A stretch of 64,000 nt of DNA, taken from Agapetus fuscipes (taxonomy: Eukaryota; Arthropoda; Insecta; Trichoptera; Glossosomatidae). Of the stretch, positions 20,284-31,115 are shown in pieces (within the stretch, counting starts at the first letter, position 1; each line of letters opens with the position of its first letter). The notes beneath the pieces are model-generated. The model had not been told where the DNA came from. It saw only the letters and a program-made list of their open reading frames with translations, and ran no database searches. The position numbers and the translations under genes are program-made. Where the stretch lies: the NCBI GenBank assembly GCA_951799405.1, contig OX637353.1, positions 4,278,001 through 4,342,000 of the forward strand. The letters run 5' to 3'.

Positions 20284-20958
20284 GTACTATACTGTATTAT
20301 GCCGCCGTTCCACTAAGGGTGGCCGATACCTCCGCAGATGCGCCTCCACTTTTTTCTGTCATCACCTTTTTTATCCATACCCTTCTCTTATTCTCACTCT
20401 GCAGATTCCATTCTTTTGCAATCTCACCTATTGGGTCTAACCATTTTTTCCTCAGCCTTCCCCTTCCGCGTTTTCCTCTGACATTTCTTTTGTACACTTT
20501 CTTCGTTAGTTGTTCACCATCCATTCTTTCAAGATGTCCGAACCATCTCATCGTACTGTTTTGTACTTTCATTCTCATATTCTCTTTTATACCACACTCG
20601 TTCATCACCCAATCATTACGTACTCTATCACTCAGTGTCTTTCCAGGCATTGCTCTCAGGTAAACCATTTCAACCGTACATACTTTACTCAGCTCACATT
20701 CATTAAGCCTCACTTCCACCAACCAATATGCCATTGTAGACCGCCGATCTCATATTCTTTGTAAGTTTCCTATTTCTTGCAATTCTTCCAATCGTTCCCA
20801 TTACACTTCTTCCTCTACTAGCGCGCTTTTCCAATTCTTTCGTCAATTTCGCATTCGACTCAAACTTGCTTCCCAGTTAATTAAATTCTTTCACGACCTT
20901 CACTCTTGTTTCATTCAGTCTTATCTCAATTTCCTCACATTTCTCAGTCCTCTCAAAG
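20284..20958 (-). pseudogene. RTE-like LINE (second family) 5'-truncated, inserted into family A
   Basis: The minus frame from about 20945 gives RLNETRVKVVKEFN, a stop in place of the usual tyrosine, LGSKFESNAKLTKELEKRA, then after a frame change SDRVRNDWVMNECGI, MRWFGHLERMDGEQL, GKRGRGRLRKKWLDPIGEIA. This is the reverse-transcriptase C-terminal region (YLG motif, GH.ERM, RGRGR.RKxWxD) of RTE-type LINEs, related to but distinct from the LINE at 45.56 kb. It lacks the family A tail. The 3' end lies at the left, next to GCCGCCGTTCC. Confidence 0.8.
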
Positions 20959-21176
20959 TGTAAAAAATAATTCACTTAGTCAATGTCACCCCTGTTTCAA
21001 GGAAGGTCGGCAAGAGTTGCAGGTTTTATGTTCATTTGAGATTTGGTTTTAATTTGTAGGTACACATACAGCATTCGTAAGCGTGAACTTACACGTACCT
21101 GTTTGTGGGCATGAATTTGATATGAGTTTTGAATGCTTATATTTCATTGCAACTTATATTCTAGATTATTGTAGAT
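20959..21176 (+). mobile_element. Family A element, right part split by a LINE
   Basis: Resumes with TGTAAAAAATAATTCACTT and continues ATGTCACCCCTGTTTC, GTTCATTTGAGATTTGG, TACACATACAGCATTCG and CATTGCAACTTATATTCTAG. Together with 20244-20283 it makes a full element. Confidence 0.85.
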
Positions 21177-21535
21177 GGTCATTGAACCCTTCTGTATGCA
21201 AACTAGGACTTTGTAATGTGGGTAAACTTTTTAGTTACATTTTGAAAAAGTAACGACTGATTATTATTGGAATTTATAAAATTTTAAGAATCACAGCCTT
21301 TTTTCTAATTTTAACCCTTTGACTTCCAAGAAAATTACGAAAACATTTTGTACGGAAATTTTTTCACTTTGTATGGTGGCTATACTTTTGATTCAATTTT
21401 TGGAAAAAATAATGATGGCAATATATAGGTTGTTATTATTGTTTTACATTTTTACTACATTATTTTTTTATTAACCCTCTGACTGCCGAGAACTTTTCCA
21501 TTTTTTTTTCTTTTATATGGCAACTCCCTAAACCG
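21177..21535 (+). repeat. Family F repeat, single unit
   Basis: Resembles the array at 35.99-37.7 kb: TTTGTATGGTGGCTATAC, TTATTAACCCTCTGACTGCC, GAGAACTTTTCCATTTTT and TATATGGCAACTCCC occur in the same order. No coding content. Confidence 0.6.
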
Positions 21536-22450
21536 AGATTATGATGAAAAAATAATTATAATTATTAGATAGCACTGTTTTATAAACGAAAACAAGTTGT
21601 AGCGCTTTAAGTAATTGCTCTACTCACCGGTTTTTTACAAATTCATCGTGAATACTGATACATCTAGAGTTATATCACTTTACACCAATTTTTGACTAGA
21701 AATTTAGCAAAGTGATACGATTTAGGTAAATTATGAAAATATCACTATTATAAGTATAACAATTGAATCTTTGGGGTAGTACTTTTATAATTGGTTTGAG
21801 AAACATTCTGTTAGGAATATTATCTTACGAGTTATTAGATTTTTAAACTTTTTGTGTATCACTTTACACAAAGACAACTTATAGATGTAATATAATATAA
21901 CTCGACTTGTATCATTTATCACGTAATAAATGATACAAGTACAGGCAAACAAGGTACAACTGACAGAGTTTAATAAATTACTTTAAAACTATAATATTTA
22001 CCATAAAAATTAAAACGCACAGTGAAAGTAAATGTTTTTATCTAAAAAATAAGGTACTTATGTGTAACCTAGCCCGCTTAGTTCATGAATTAGAATTTTT
22101 TAAATCTTGTTTTTGCTCTCCTGTAAAATGATGATTTTTGAGTTGTATCACTTTTCACAGGAGGCACAGAACTATTGATGACATTATTCTCAGCATAATT
22201 CTCAGTAATGAGAAAAAAATCGAGAAAAATCATACAGATTAATTAACTGAATTGTTCAATAATTACGTTGAAGTTAATCTTCTTAGCTATAGACCCTCAT
22301 TGCAGTCAAAACGCTGTCATAAATATTTTTTTCTGAATTTTCCGTACAACTTTTATTATTTTTAACTAAGAACAGGCCACTGAGCATTCACGGGAATGGT
22401 GATTCCGGTCTTTTGGTATTGAGATCCGCACGTGAATTGATAAAGACAAT
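21536..22450. other. AT-rich DNA, no recognised feature
   Basis: Nothing recognised apart from short direct and inverted AT-rich motifs (for example ATTTATCACGTAATAAATGATACAAG near 21913). Confidence 0.35.
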
Positions 22451-22457
22451 ATTGTGT

Positions 22458-22580
22458 CATCATCCGGCAGGGTTGCTATTGAAAAGGCAAGCAAATGTTT
22501 TGTTATTGGTTGCTAAGGATGGCAGACCCATACAAGACTGACGTTTTCTCACTGAAGAAAAAGTTCCAAATTCAAAAATA
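22458..22580 (+). repeat. Family G repeat copy
   Basis: CATCCGGCAGGGTTGCTA, GGCAAGCAAATGTTTTGTTA, TTGGTTGCTAAGGA and a later GACGTTTTC...GAGAA-like end are shared with 25376-25495, 41557-41690 and 56345-56470 (plus its duplicate). Identity unknown. Confidence 0.5.
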
Positions 22581-23355
22581 CTCGAACCTTGTTGTGAAAA
22601 CTTTAGTCTTTAATAAACGCAAGGCTGACAATTGAGTTGAAAAGAATCAAAGCAATCAATAAAGAATGTTCGTAAAAATTAATATTCTTTCTTTCCATAA
22701 CATTTTCTGTGTATATAGTTATATACTCATATACCTCGTTTTCTATAAAACATCTAGATAACCGTCATTGATGATCTACGACAAAACTCTTAAAAAATGT
22801 AATAAAATCTAATTTTGATTTCAAACTATGTATTCTGCTTTAAAAATACACGAAAAAAAATTGAGATATGTCCAAATTTTAATAAAATGAAATGTATATT
22901 AATGTAGGTTGTTTAAATATATTTCTACATTTTTGCCGTATTTTTTACTCTTTTATTAAAGTTTGTTTTTTGTTCTATGGACCCTGGTAATAAAAAATAA
23001 AAGGCCCCATTCGTGGACACAATTTCACGAGCCAGGATGGCCTTAAAAAACTTAGCGGCACAATTTGTGGTCAGTGTAGAAATTTTTATTTTGTCAAACA
23101 TTACCATGAAAGGGTCTTATAGCTAAATAAATTTCCCAATACTACCCCACGTAGGTACCCTTGACAATATGATTTTGTATTTATATAATGTACAACGTTT
23201 TGAATATGTTTTTTGTAGCGATGACATCTCCATAGGGTTAAAAGTTGGCAACAAAGAATTAATTTCTCATTTAAGATTTTCAATTTAAAAACATGCTTCG
23301 ATTTGAGTCTTTTAATAAAGTCATATAATTTTCAACTACATATCTATATAATACC
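22581..23355. other. AT-rich DNA, no recognised feature
   Basis: Nothing recognised. Confidence 0.35.
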
Positions 23356-23580
23356 TATAAGAAGAGTTAACACAATATTTGGAGAGCGTGCATTTGCAGT
23401 TGCTGGCCCTCTGGCCTGGAACCACCTGCCACATCATGTGAGAGAGCTAGAGGACCATGGAAAGTTCCGGAATGCACTGAAGACAAGCAAATTTCTGGCA
23501 TCGTTTGCACCAGCGCCCTTGGAGTGACTACATCACGAAACGGCGCTATAAAGAAATCATCAACTCATCATCATCATCAT
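23356..23580 (+). pseudogene. CR1/Jockey-like LINE ORF2 C-terminus with 3' tail
   Basis: The frame ending at 23527 reads RRVNTIFGERAFAVAGPLAW, NHLPHHVRELEDHGKF, RNALKTSKFL. RxFxVAGPxxWNxLPxxxR...F...LKT is the hallmark C-terminus of CR1/L2/Jockey-class LINE reverse transcriptases. The stop at 23527 is followed by about 35 bp and a (CATCAT)n run at 23563-23581, consistent with a LINE 3' end carrying a short microsatellite tail. Upstream sequence is AT-rich and not coding, so the copy is 5'-truncated. Confidence 0.8.
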
Positions 23581-23635
23581 ATTCATAAAATATTGGGTCG
23601 CGCTTAAATATGCTGCAGGTGGGGGTACATTCGAC

Positions 23636-23894
23636 CATCTAATCTAATCTAATCTAATCTAAGCTGCAAAGATATATATCATTTAAGATTTATATTAAAT
23701 GCATTCCCACAAGCAGATATGTATAATTTCGCGCTAACACATGCCGCATGTGGACCTACAATATAAAAACCCAATCTCAAATGAACATAAGCCTTGCAAC
23801 TCTTGCCGTCCTTCCCTGAAACAGGGGTGACATTGGCAAAGTGAACCAATTTTTTTACAGTATGGGTGGTCAGCCGCATAACAACCTATAAGTC
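23636..23894 (-). mobile_element. 3' UTR/tail (family A) of RTE-like LINE copy
   Basis: Pentamer run ATCTAATCTAATCTAATCT at the left, then the GCTGCAAAGATAT subfamily of family A, ending at 23894 with GGTTGTTATGCGGCTGACC and CCTTGACTTATAGG. It is directly contiguous with LINE sequence to its right, in the same arrangement as at 46.61-46.87 kb. Confidence 0.9.
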
Positions 23895-24390
23895 AAGGAA
23901 CATACATGACAAATTACATTTTTAAAATCAATAAAATAACAATATATACATTGACATAAAAAACTAAATCACAAAACCAATTTTACTTTAACAAACCCCA
24001 GCCGCCAACATCACAGATCAACCGCCATTTCTTTCTATCCTTACATACTTCTTTCATTTCCTCCAGAGTCAAACCTTCTTCATACAAGCTCTTCTTTTAT
24101 TATGACTCTGGATATTCCATTCATTCGCAATTTCGGATATTTGGTCCATCCATACCTTTCTCGGTCTTCCTCTACCACGACATCCATCTATTCTACCAAC
24201 ATATACTTTCTTCGTCAGTCTTTCCTCATTCATTCTCTCCATATGCCCAAACCATCTTAACAAACTTCTTTTAATCTTCACTTTCACACTTTCTCTTGCA
24301 CCACATTCTTCTCTTACAAAATCATTCCTCACCCTGTCACTCCGTTTTTTCCCAATCATACTTCTTAGAAAGTCCATTTCAACAGCAGCA
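23895..24390 (-). pseudogene. RTE-like LINE ORF2 C-terminal fragment
   Basis: The minus frame 24069-24377 gives MDFLRSMIGKKRSDRVRND, FVREECGARESVKVKIKRS, LLRWFGHMERMNEERLTKKV, then GCRGRGRPRKVWMDQISEIA. It is the C-terminal part of the reverse transcriptase protein, nearly identical to 46130-46440, but without that copy's frameshift around RVRNDFVREE. The 5' truncation lies at about 24388. A frame shift near 24090 (CTTCTTCATACAAGCTCTTC) precedes the final residues. Confidence 0.85.
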
Positions 24391-24591
24391 AATGAACATT
24401 ATTTTTAAAATGTACGAGTACTTGTATGCGCTTGCACGGACGCAATGAATATTTAAATGACTTATTAACTTGTATGGTTCAAAAAATTCTGAATGAATAC
24501 TTGAAATTTTGTCTAGCTATGTGCTGTATTTTGAAAAGCATATTTTTCAATAAAACAGCTTCTGTGCTCGTAGTATAAAACATTTCGGTGA
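24391..24591. other. Spacer, no recognised feature
   Basis: Nothing recognised. Confidence 0.3.
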
Positions 24592-24694
24592 CTCACCTTA
24601 TTGCGTAAATCGAAAAAATGTATGAAAAGTAAATCACTCTCTTGAAATGCCGGTGTATATTCCATGCATTTTCGATCTACGCAATTGAGGTGAG
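24592..24694. repeat. Hairpin-forming inverted repeat
   Basis: CTCACCTTATTGCGTAAATC with GAAAAAATGTATG (24592-24624) is mirrored by CATGCATTTTCGATC and TACGCAATTGAGGTGAG (24663-24694), with a loop of about 38 bp. It has MITE-like form, but no target duplication could be assigned. Confidence 0.65.
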
Positions 24695-25375
24695 ATTAAC
24701 GCAATGCTATTTACTAGAGGTAAAGATTCGAAAACCAAACTTTGACCAGAAACTTACTAATGTATTCGAGTAAAAAATTAATCGATCTTAAGATTTGAGC
24801 TACTTAAAAAAATGCTTTATAGACATTCGTACAATAAAATATCAGTATTTTTTTGCATACATATTTCATTAAGTATTTCGTTAAATGAACATTACCTTAG
24901 TACGAGCGCTGTAAAATATAAAATTTCAGCATAAACAACACGTGAGCCGTATGTGGGGATATGCATTAACATAAAAAGTTTAGAGTATTCATGAAAGCTT
25001 ACCATTTCCCCTCGCAGCACAGAGACTCATATTATGCCGTAATATATGTGGGAATGGCCTCTCAAAATGGAGCAAAATACATACTTTTTAAAAGGTAAAG
25101 GTATTTTCAAATATTGAATGGGGCTTAATGAATACATATTAAATAGGTTTGAAGGTTTCCGTATAATGATTTTTTTTCTTTTTACCAATAAAACATGATT
25201 TTTACGCTTTTAAAATGTGTTTTATTTATCAACCAAATTTTTCCAAAAAAACGTATAAAAAGAAAACCAATAGATACATAATGATTTTTTTCTTAACGTT
25301 TTTTTTTTTCTACTTTAGTCCAATACATTTTTTTATAGACTCTACATTTTTCACAATTAACTGGGCACAAATACC
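24695..25375. other. AT-rich DNA, no recognised feature
   Basis: Nothing recognised. Confidence 0.35.
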
Positions 25376-25495
25376 AAAGACAACAAAATTGTGACGCTGG
25401 GTTTCTAGGAAAAAGGTAAATAAATAAATGTTTTAAATTATTGCTAAGGATCCAATCTCATAAACCTGTGACGACGCACGCCAAGAAAAAAATTA
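25376..25495 (+). repeat. Family G repeat copy
   Basis: ACAACAAAATTGTGACGCTG, TTTCTAGGAAAAAGGTAAA, ATTGCTAAGGATCC and a CCAAGAAAAAAATT end match the other family G copies in order. Confidence 0.5.
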
Positions 25496-26157
25496 AAGAA
25501 TCCAAGGACATATTTATTTTTTAGTTATATGCTCTTAGAGGAAAAATACTACAAATGTTTTTTTTAAAGAAATATAAAAAAACAAAGTTTTCTAAGTCTT
25601 CACACTATCAGCACAATCTTTAATTGTGCTTTTGAAGGTGGCAAAAACGTTTGAGCAAAAAAATAAATTAAAGTGAATTTAGACTTTGCTTTTTCTTTAC
25701 AATTTATAAGAAATACAGTGGGCAGAAAAACACTTAAAAATATAATGTTTGATGTTTGTCAAAGAAAAGCTTTTTTTCATATTTTTTATAATAATGTAAA
25801 AAGTTGGAATATGTAGAAAATTATGTGTTGGTATAAGTCAGTTTATTATAATAAAATCTACAAAGCTTTGTAACAAATAGGGGAAAACTCATTTTGCCTT
25901 TGGGGTAAAACAAACGTGGAAGCAAATTGAATTAATTACTCTAAGAGTAATTAGATTAAAAAAATTGTACGTGGCGCCGAAATTATTCACGTCTGTATTT
26001 AAACCTTTCTCTGCCGACACTAACAATGATGTTATACTCGTGGTAGAATATAGGTCCCCCTAGATACGCTGTCAAATGTCAGTTAAAATACACTGACAAA
26101 AAAATATTCAGTAATCAATAAATGCAGAAAAAACGCGTATTTTTTAAGTAGATTTTT
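25496..26157. other. AT-rich DNA, no recognised feature
   Basis: Nothing recognised. Confidence 0.35.
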
Positions 26158-26405
26158 ATGAGGAATGCGATTCACCAGCCTATTTTGCCTGGCCACAAAC
26201 AGGTGTAACAATTAAAAAAGTAATAATTTATTATTTTATATTTCAAAGAATTATCTGTAAATATATACGGATGACATATTTTAAACCACGGTCAAAGTTA
26301 TTGTCGATAAGGCATGACGTATCTGGGGTTCGAACGTGCAGTTTTCGCAATAACGCAAATTCGAGTGCTGATTCCTTATCCACTTGACTAGAGCAGCGAC
26401 GACAT
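26158..26405 (-). mobile_element. SINE family D copy
   Basis: AGGAATGCGATTCACCAGCC and TATTTTGCCTGGCCA mark the 3' end. The head (GGGGTTCGAACGTGC box B, then CAATAACGCAAATTCGAGTG and CTTGACTAG) lies at 26325-26400. Compared with 30.9 and 34.6 kb the order is the same. Confidence 0.75.
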
Positions 26406-26589
26406 TGATTGCGTATCTTGTATGATCACTTTTTTCTTAATTTATTCGTGAGCAAAAATTCGATCCACTAATCTATATTTTGTTTGGCTTAGAAGACATG
26501 ATTATGTACAATTTATCTTATCTTCGACTATTTCCCACATAATAGGTATATAAAAATAAATAATAAAAATACGATATTTTTCAGGGTTT
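26406..26589. other. Spacer, no recognised feature
   Basis: Nothing recognised. Confidence 0.3.
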
Positions 26590-26790
26590 GGTGGTTTACA
26601 CAGTGAAAGCCCATTGTATAATTAATTAAATAAAACACACTGTTTCAATCCACTTTTATTATTTTAACTCTGTCAAACGTTTTCGCCTAAAAGTTGTCAT
26701 TAGGATGCCTTTTTAGGCGAAAACGTTTGACAGAGTTAAAATAATAAAAGTGAATTGAAACAGTGTGTTTTATTTAATAAATTAATAAAA
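26590..26790. mobile_element. Penelope-like foldback, near-perfect arms, hammerhead-like core
   Basis: The left arm 26632-26688 (AAATAAAACACACTGTTTCA ... TCTGTCAAACGTTTTCGCCT) is mirrored almost perfectly by 26713-26775. At the fold the plus strand reads TTAGGATGCCTTTTTAGGCGAAAACGT (26700-26727 in pieces): a GCC/GGC stem II followed by CGAAA, a hammerhead-like layout with a mutated CUGAN box. The flank motif GGTTTACACAGTGAAAGCCC (26592-26611) precedes the left arm. Confidence 0.6.
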
Positions 26791-26798
26791 ATACGGTT

Positions 26799-27055
26799 GA
26801 TTTATTCGGTGAGCACTAGTTTTATGAGAATCACACCTCAAGACTCAAGAGCCCTCTGCAAGTTTGATCGTCGCTATAGAAGCGCCAATTATCAAGCAGT
26901 AGGTACTCAAATGTTTTAAGGCTGGATGGGTCTTTGCCCAGCGAAGAGCTTATTTGGTAATATAAATGATATATTTTTTATGCTCCACCCGGATTCAAGC
27001 CCACGACCTTACATTTACGAGTTCGAAACGCAACCGTTAGACTACGGACCGGTTA
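26799..27055 (-). mobile_element. SINE family C copy next to foldback
   Basis: GATTTATTCGGTGAGCAC, AATCACACCTCAAGAC, CCCTCTGCAAGTTTGATCGT, AGCGCCAATTATCAAGC, CTGGATGGGTCTTTGCCCAG and the tRNA-like head (box B region CCCGGATTCAAGCCC, end GACTACGGACCGGT). The 3' end faces the foldback, as in the 13.0-13.5 kb locus. Confidence 0.8.
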
Positions 27056-27537
27056 AAGAATAAAAATATCTTAGTATGGACGTCAAGCAATTTTAGTTGT
27101 TTCAATTTTTTCTACGGTGTATCTCGCTTTTGGAAGTCGGCATGTTAAAATGGATAACAAGGCGAGGCGGAGGTTTGCGTTGGCACAAGAAAAGACCCTG
27201 GGAAGGGTTTCCGGGAACCTAATTCGCTTGAAAATGCTCGCAGCGTGTTAATACGAGAGCAATGTAATTAGGGAATTAAAACTGTCACATGCAGTGGGTC
27301 CGGCGGCAATTTCCATGCGAATATGGAAGGCGGTTTTTCGCAGAAATCCTACTTTGTGTTTCACTTCATAATTTCTATTAGCTACCTAACATGATTGTAT
27401 TGGTTTTTGTTATGAATTAAATTGTAATTGTTTCATGTTCATTTTACGGCAGTTTATTTTATTAAGTCCAATTGACAAAGAAAAATAATGTAACTTATTT
27501 ATGATTACTAAAATTTTATTGAAGTCTGTACGAGCTG
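27056..27537. other. Intergenic DNA, no recognised feature
   Basis: Slightly GC-richer around 27150-27340. No coding region recognised. Confidence 0.3.
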
Positions 27538-27757
27538 CAAAACTTGAGAAAAGTAAAGTTTACGGAAAATATTAAAGAGTGATTTCTCCGAAAATCTGCC
27601 GTTTTTGTTTCTTACACTATATGGCAAAAGTCTTAGCAAAAAAGTTACAGTGATGAAGAAAATCAAGTTCAAACAAACAAAAACGGCAGATTTTGTGGGA
27701 AATCACTCTTTAATCATTGCCGTAAACTTTACATTACTCAAGTTTTGCAACTCGTAC
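27538..27757. mobile_element. MITE with ~85-bp inverted arms
   Basis: GTACGAGCTGCAAAACTTGA, AAGTAAAGTTTACGG, TTAAAGAGTGATTTC and ATCTGCCGTTTTTGTTT (27538-27621) reappear inverted at 27683-27757 with few differences. No coding frame. The target duplication is not obvious, so the superfamily is open. Confidence 0.75.
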
Positions 27758-29331
27758 TAAGGGTACTGGTTACTTTTACACTCTTTTCACTTTCTTGCGG
27801 ACCAAAATGACAAATATATAGATGCTTTCTTGGTTTCATGTAAGTTACAGACACATATAAAAATTCGTTGTTTACTTTCCATGCACTCAAACCATTTTTA
27901 ACATAACTATGGTCTGCCTGAAAACAACCTACACATATTTTGTGATTGACTCAAAAATAACGTAAATGAATATGTTTGTTTTATGTTTATACAAATACCG
28001 TTGGTGTAAAATGTATTTTTATGTCTCATTACGAGTAATTACGTATCTCTTTATTAAATCATAAATGTTGTGTAAAGCCCAAATAACTAAGATTTGTATT
28101 TCAATTCTGCTGCTTTCCCACAAGCTATTTTAAATGCTTTGCTAAAGGCTTATTTGACTGGTGTAGGTTGAAATCTTCTCAAAGTAAAGGTCACATAATT
28201 ATGTTCATTTTAGCTGTATATTGCTTATAATTTTTAAAGTTTAGTTATATGAATGTTAAATTTTTGTTATTTGTCTCTAAATTTATTAACGTAAGAAAAA
28301 ACAAAGAGTTAACGTTTCGTTGCTACCTGTCTTTAGAGTGGCATACGACCGGTTCCAAACCCGTAAATACCTCTTTTATCAATATCACATTTTTTTTATA
28401 TGGCTTCTACTATGACAGTAACATCTCTCTGAAAAACCTCCACCATTAAGTTGAGACATTTTGATTTGGTTATTAAGTAGCCAATTACAAACTTGACGTA
28501 ATTTTATTGTTTGTATATTTTTTTGAAGAGGTGGATAGAAGCGTAAAATGTAGTATCAGGGCTTGCTGTATTGCATAGGCTTTGGTTTAAACAGCCTTTG
28601 ATGGGCGGAGGCTCATTTCCTGTTAATTTCCAAGTCATTTTCACAAATGGGATGTGAGCCTTGAAGGCTTCGATACAGGCAAAAGCTCCACGACACGAAC
28701 ACCTTTCAAAATAACGTAATACGTAGACGGCCTAACGAAATTGTTGAACTTTTACTTTACCTTTTTTGTCTTTTATCTTTTTTTACATTTATTTACCTTG
28801 TTAAAGAAAAGACTACAAGGTTAGAATTTTGAGATGGCAGGATGAAGTAAAATAAATCATTTCAAAATCATCATACTAAATGAAAGAAAACTTTATTTCT
28901 ACATAAAAAAAAAATACGATTGGGACTAACTGCAATACAAAATCTTTACTAAAAATTCTATGTTCTGTGGACCACAATTTAAACAATCTTTGAAATCGCT
29001 ACCGATAATTTTCAGAGATTTACATACAGTGTGCTTCATTCTACGCGTACACTGTTAAAAATCTAATGAAGGTATAAAAACGATTGTTATTTGATGTAAC
29101 TACATTCGAATTACAAAATACCCTTCATTTCAACTGCAAAGAAAATCCCTTTTATTTCATTTTCAAATTATGTGAGACAACAGTTTTTTTAGATTTGTAA
29201 TTACGTAGGTACCTACTCTTAAAAAGACTTCTTGACAAAAGCGTTGGAGGTGATCCGTTATTTTTTATTTCAAAGAACATTTAAATTTAATTTGAACTGT
29301 GTTTGACCAATTAAAATTATTGATAATTCTA
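27758..29331. other. Long stretch without recognised feature
   Basis: AT-rich. The block 28545-28710 is GC-richer (TTTGATGGGCGGAGGCTC), but I recognise no protein or repeat. Confidence 0.35.
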
Positions 29332-29588
29332 AAATCTAAATCTAAATCTAAGCTGCAGAGATATGTATCATTTGAGATTCATATTAAATGCATTCCCTTG
29401 TGCAGACACGCATAATTTCGCGCTTACACATGCCGCATGTGGACCTACAATAAAAAAAAACCCAATCTCAAATGAAAATAAGCCCTGCAACTCTTGCCGA
29501 CCTTCCCTGAAGCAGAGGTGACATTGGCAAATTGAAACATTTTTTACAGTATGGGTGGTCAACCTCATACCAACCTATCAGTCAAGGT
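29332..29588 (-). mobile_element. Family A element, complete
   Basis: Tail of three ATCTAA units (AAATCTAAATCTAAATCTAA), GCTGCAGAGATATG, CATTCCCTTGTGCAG, CGCATGTGGACC, CTTCCCTGAAGCAGAGG, then GAGGTTGACC and CCTTGACTGATAGG at the right end. The hexamer-like tail (AAATCT) differs from the usual pentamer. Confidence 0.9.
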
Positions 29589-30139
29589 AATTATTAATTC
29601 GTTAAAAACATTTTCATTTTCAAACAGTCATTCGTTTAAAATATTTTTTCCTCATTTCTAGATGTTCAAAAAAAAGCATAACAAAGTCATGAGATGAATG
29701 TTTATAGCACTGAAAATTTTCATATTATTAGAAAATTAACTCATAGCTGTTTACAAATATAGGAGCCCACTACCCACACGAGTAAAAGAATGTCGATAAA
29801 GTAAAGGGACTCTATATTTGAAACTAGGCCTCTTAAGTCCTCTAATTGGTGAGGATAATGCGTGCCTGAGGCTTCTTAATGGTCCTAATTTAATGACGCT
29901 GTTAGCAGAGACAAACTACAAAGTAAATTAGCCCTTCTTAAGTATCACAGGCTTAACTCTTTAGGTCTATAGTCGCCTGTGCTTTACTGCGAACGAACAC
30001 CTATCGATGGAAGCTTTTGGTTATAATGTCGTATAACTCTTATAAAACCAATAACGGCCATGTAGGATTTTGTATTTGCACTTCCAAAATCAGTTTGTTA
30101 GTCATTAAAAATATCATAGTTTTTCCAAAACGAAAATAA
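29589..30139. other. Intergenic DNA, no recognised feature
   Basis: Nothing recognised. The segment 29780-30010 is somewhat richer in G+C. Confidence 0.3.
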
Positions 30140-30407
30140 GCCGCAAGGTTAGTGAAATTTCTTGCCGCGTCGTTTCCTAAGGGCTCGCATATAGCGTGTG
30201 GAATCTATTTATTTTCTCAGGTAAAGTGATCAAACTATTTCAACGACTTCACTTATATTTGAAACTGAGGGTTTTGTTGCTTTTGAAGGGTAAGGTTCTC
30301 ATTTTTTGTGAAAACCGAGCTTAACATTGCCGGTACCTATTTCAATTTCGGGTTTGAATTCAACACTGAAAAATTAAGTCACTTTCTAAACCCTTGGTGG
30401 TGAGCGA
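30140..30407 (-). mobile_element. SINE family B, old copy
   Basis: CTTGCCGCGTCGTTTCC, GGCTCGCATATAGCG, TATTTATTTTCTCAGGTAAA, TTCAACGACTTCACTTATA, AAGGTTCTCATTTTTTGTGA and AACATTGCCGGTACCTATTT follow family B in reverse, ending near the TCACCACCAAGGG box-B region. Confidence 0.7.
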
Positions 30408-30884
30408 AACCTTGCATTTTAAAATAACTTAAAAATCTTCGGTGACTGGCCTTTGCTTGTACCTGGCTTACAGGTTACTGGCAGGTACGTGACCGCTGTA
30501 TGGAGTGTTCGGACCTGAAAGGACCCTCAAGAATTATTATCCTAAGCTGCAAAGTTAGGGGCAACACTAAACTCGGGAATGGGGACGCGTGTTTCAATTA
30601 TTAATGGATCATTAGCCTGATGTACCAGCGGGGCAGAGGAATAAGTGAAACATCATATTATCATGGAGAGTGTTAAAGTATTGTATAACATTAAGGTTAC
30701 CACAAAATAAGCAATATTGTTAAAGAAGAAAAAGAAGACACTGAAGTGAAGTGTCTGCACCGGGAGATGATAATGATGATAACTATCCAGAAAGATTTGG
30801 CTGTAAGTATGTTTATATAGGCACATCCTAAAGCAGCATTACTTACTTTTTTCAACAAAAAAAAAATTGTGAAGAGAAGTGCAT
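30408..30884. other. Intergenic DNA, no recognised feature
   Basis: Nothing recognised. Confidence 0.3.
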
Positions 30885-31115
30885 TTCACCAACGTATTTT
30901 GCCTGGCCAAAAACAGGTATTTACGTTATCAATTAATAGTACATTGTTAAATAATTTTAATGAATTACGAATTAATAACTACCCAATGACATCTGCCGAA
31001 CCAGGTTCATAAGTTCGATAAGACATGACGCAGGCGGGGTTTGAACTAGCGTAAGAGTCAATAACGCAAATTCAAGAGCCGACCCTCGACCATGCCAGCG
31101 CCAATAGGGATATTT
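30885..31115 (-). mobile_element. SINE family D copy
   Basis: GTGCATTTCACCAACGTATT and TTGCCTGGCCAAAAACAGG mark the 3' end. GATAAGACATGACGCAGGCG, GGGGTTTGAACTAGCG (box B), CAATAACGCAAATTCAAGAG and CGACCATGCC mark the head. Confidence 0.8.

Noticed and set aside
20319..20764. Plus-strand open frames of 84-114 codons
   Set aside because: They are antisense shadows of the LINE relic on the minus strand.
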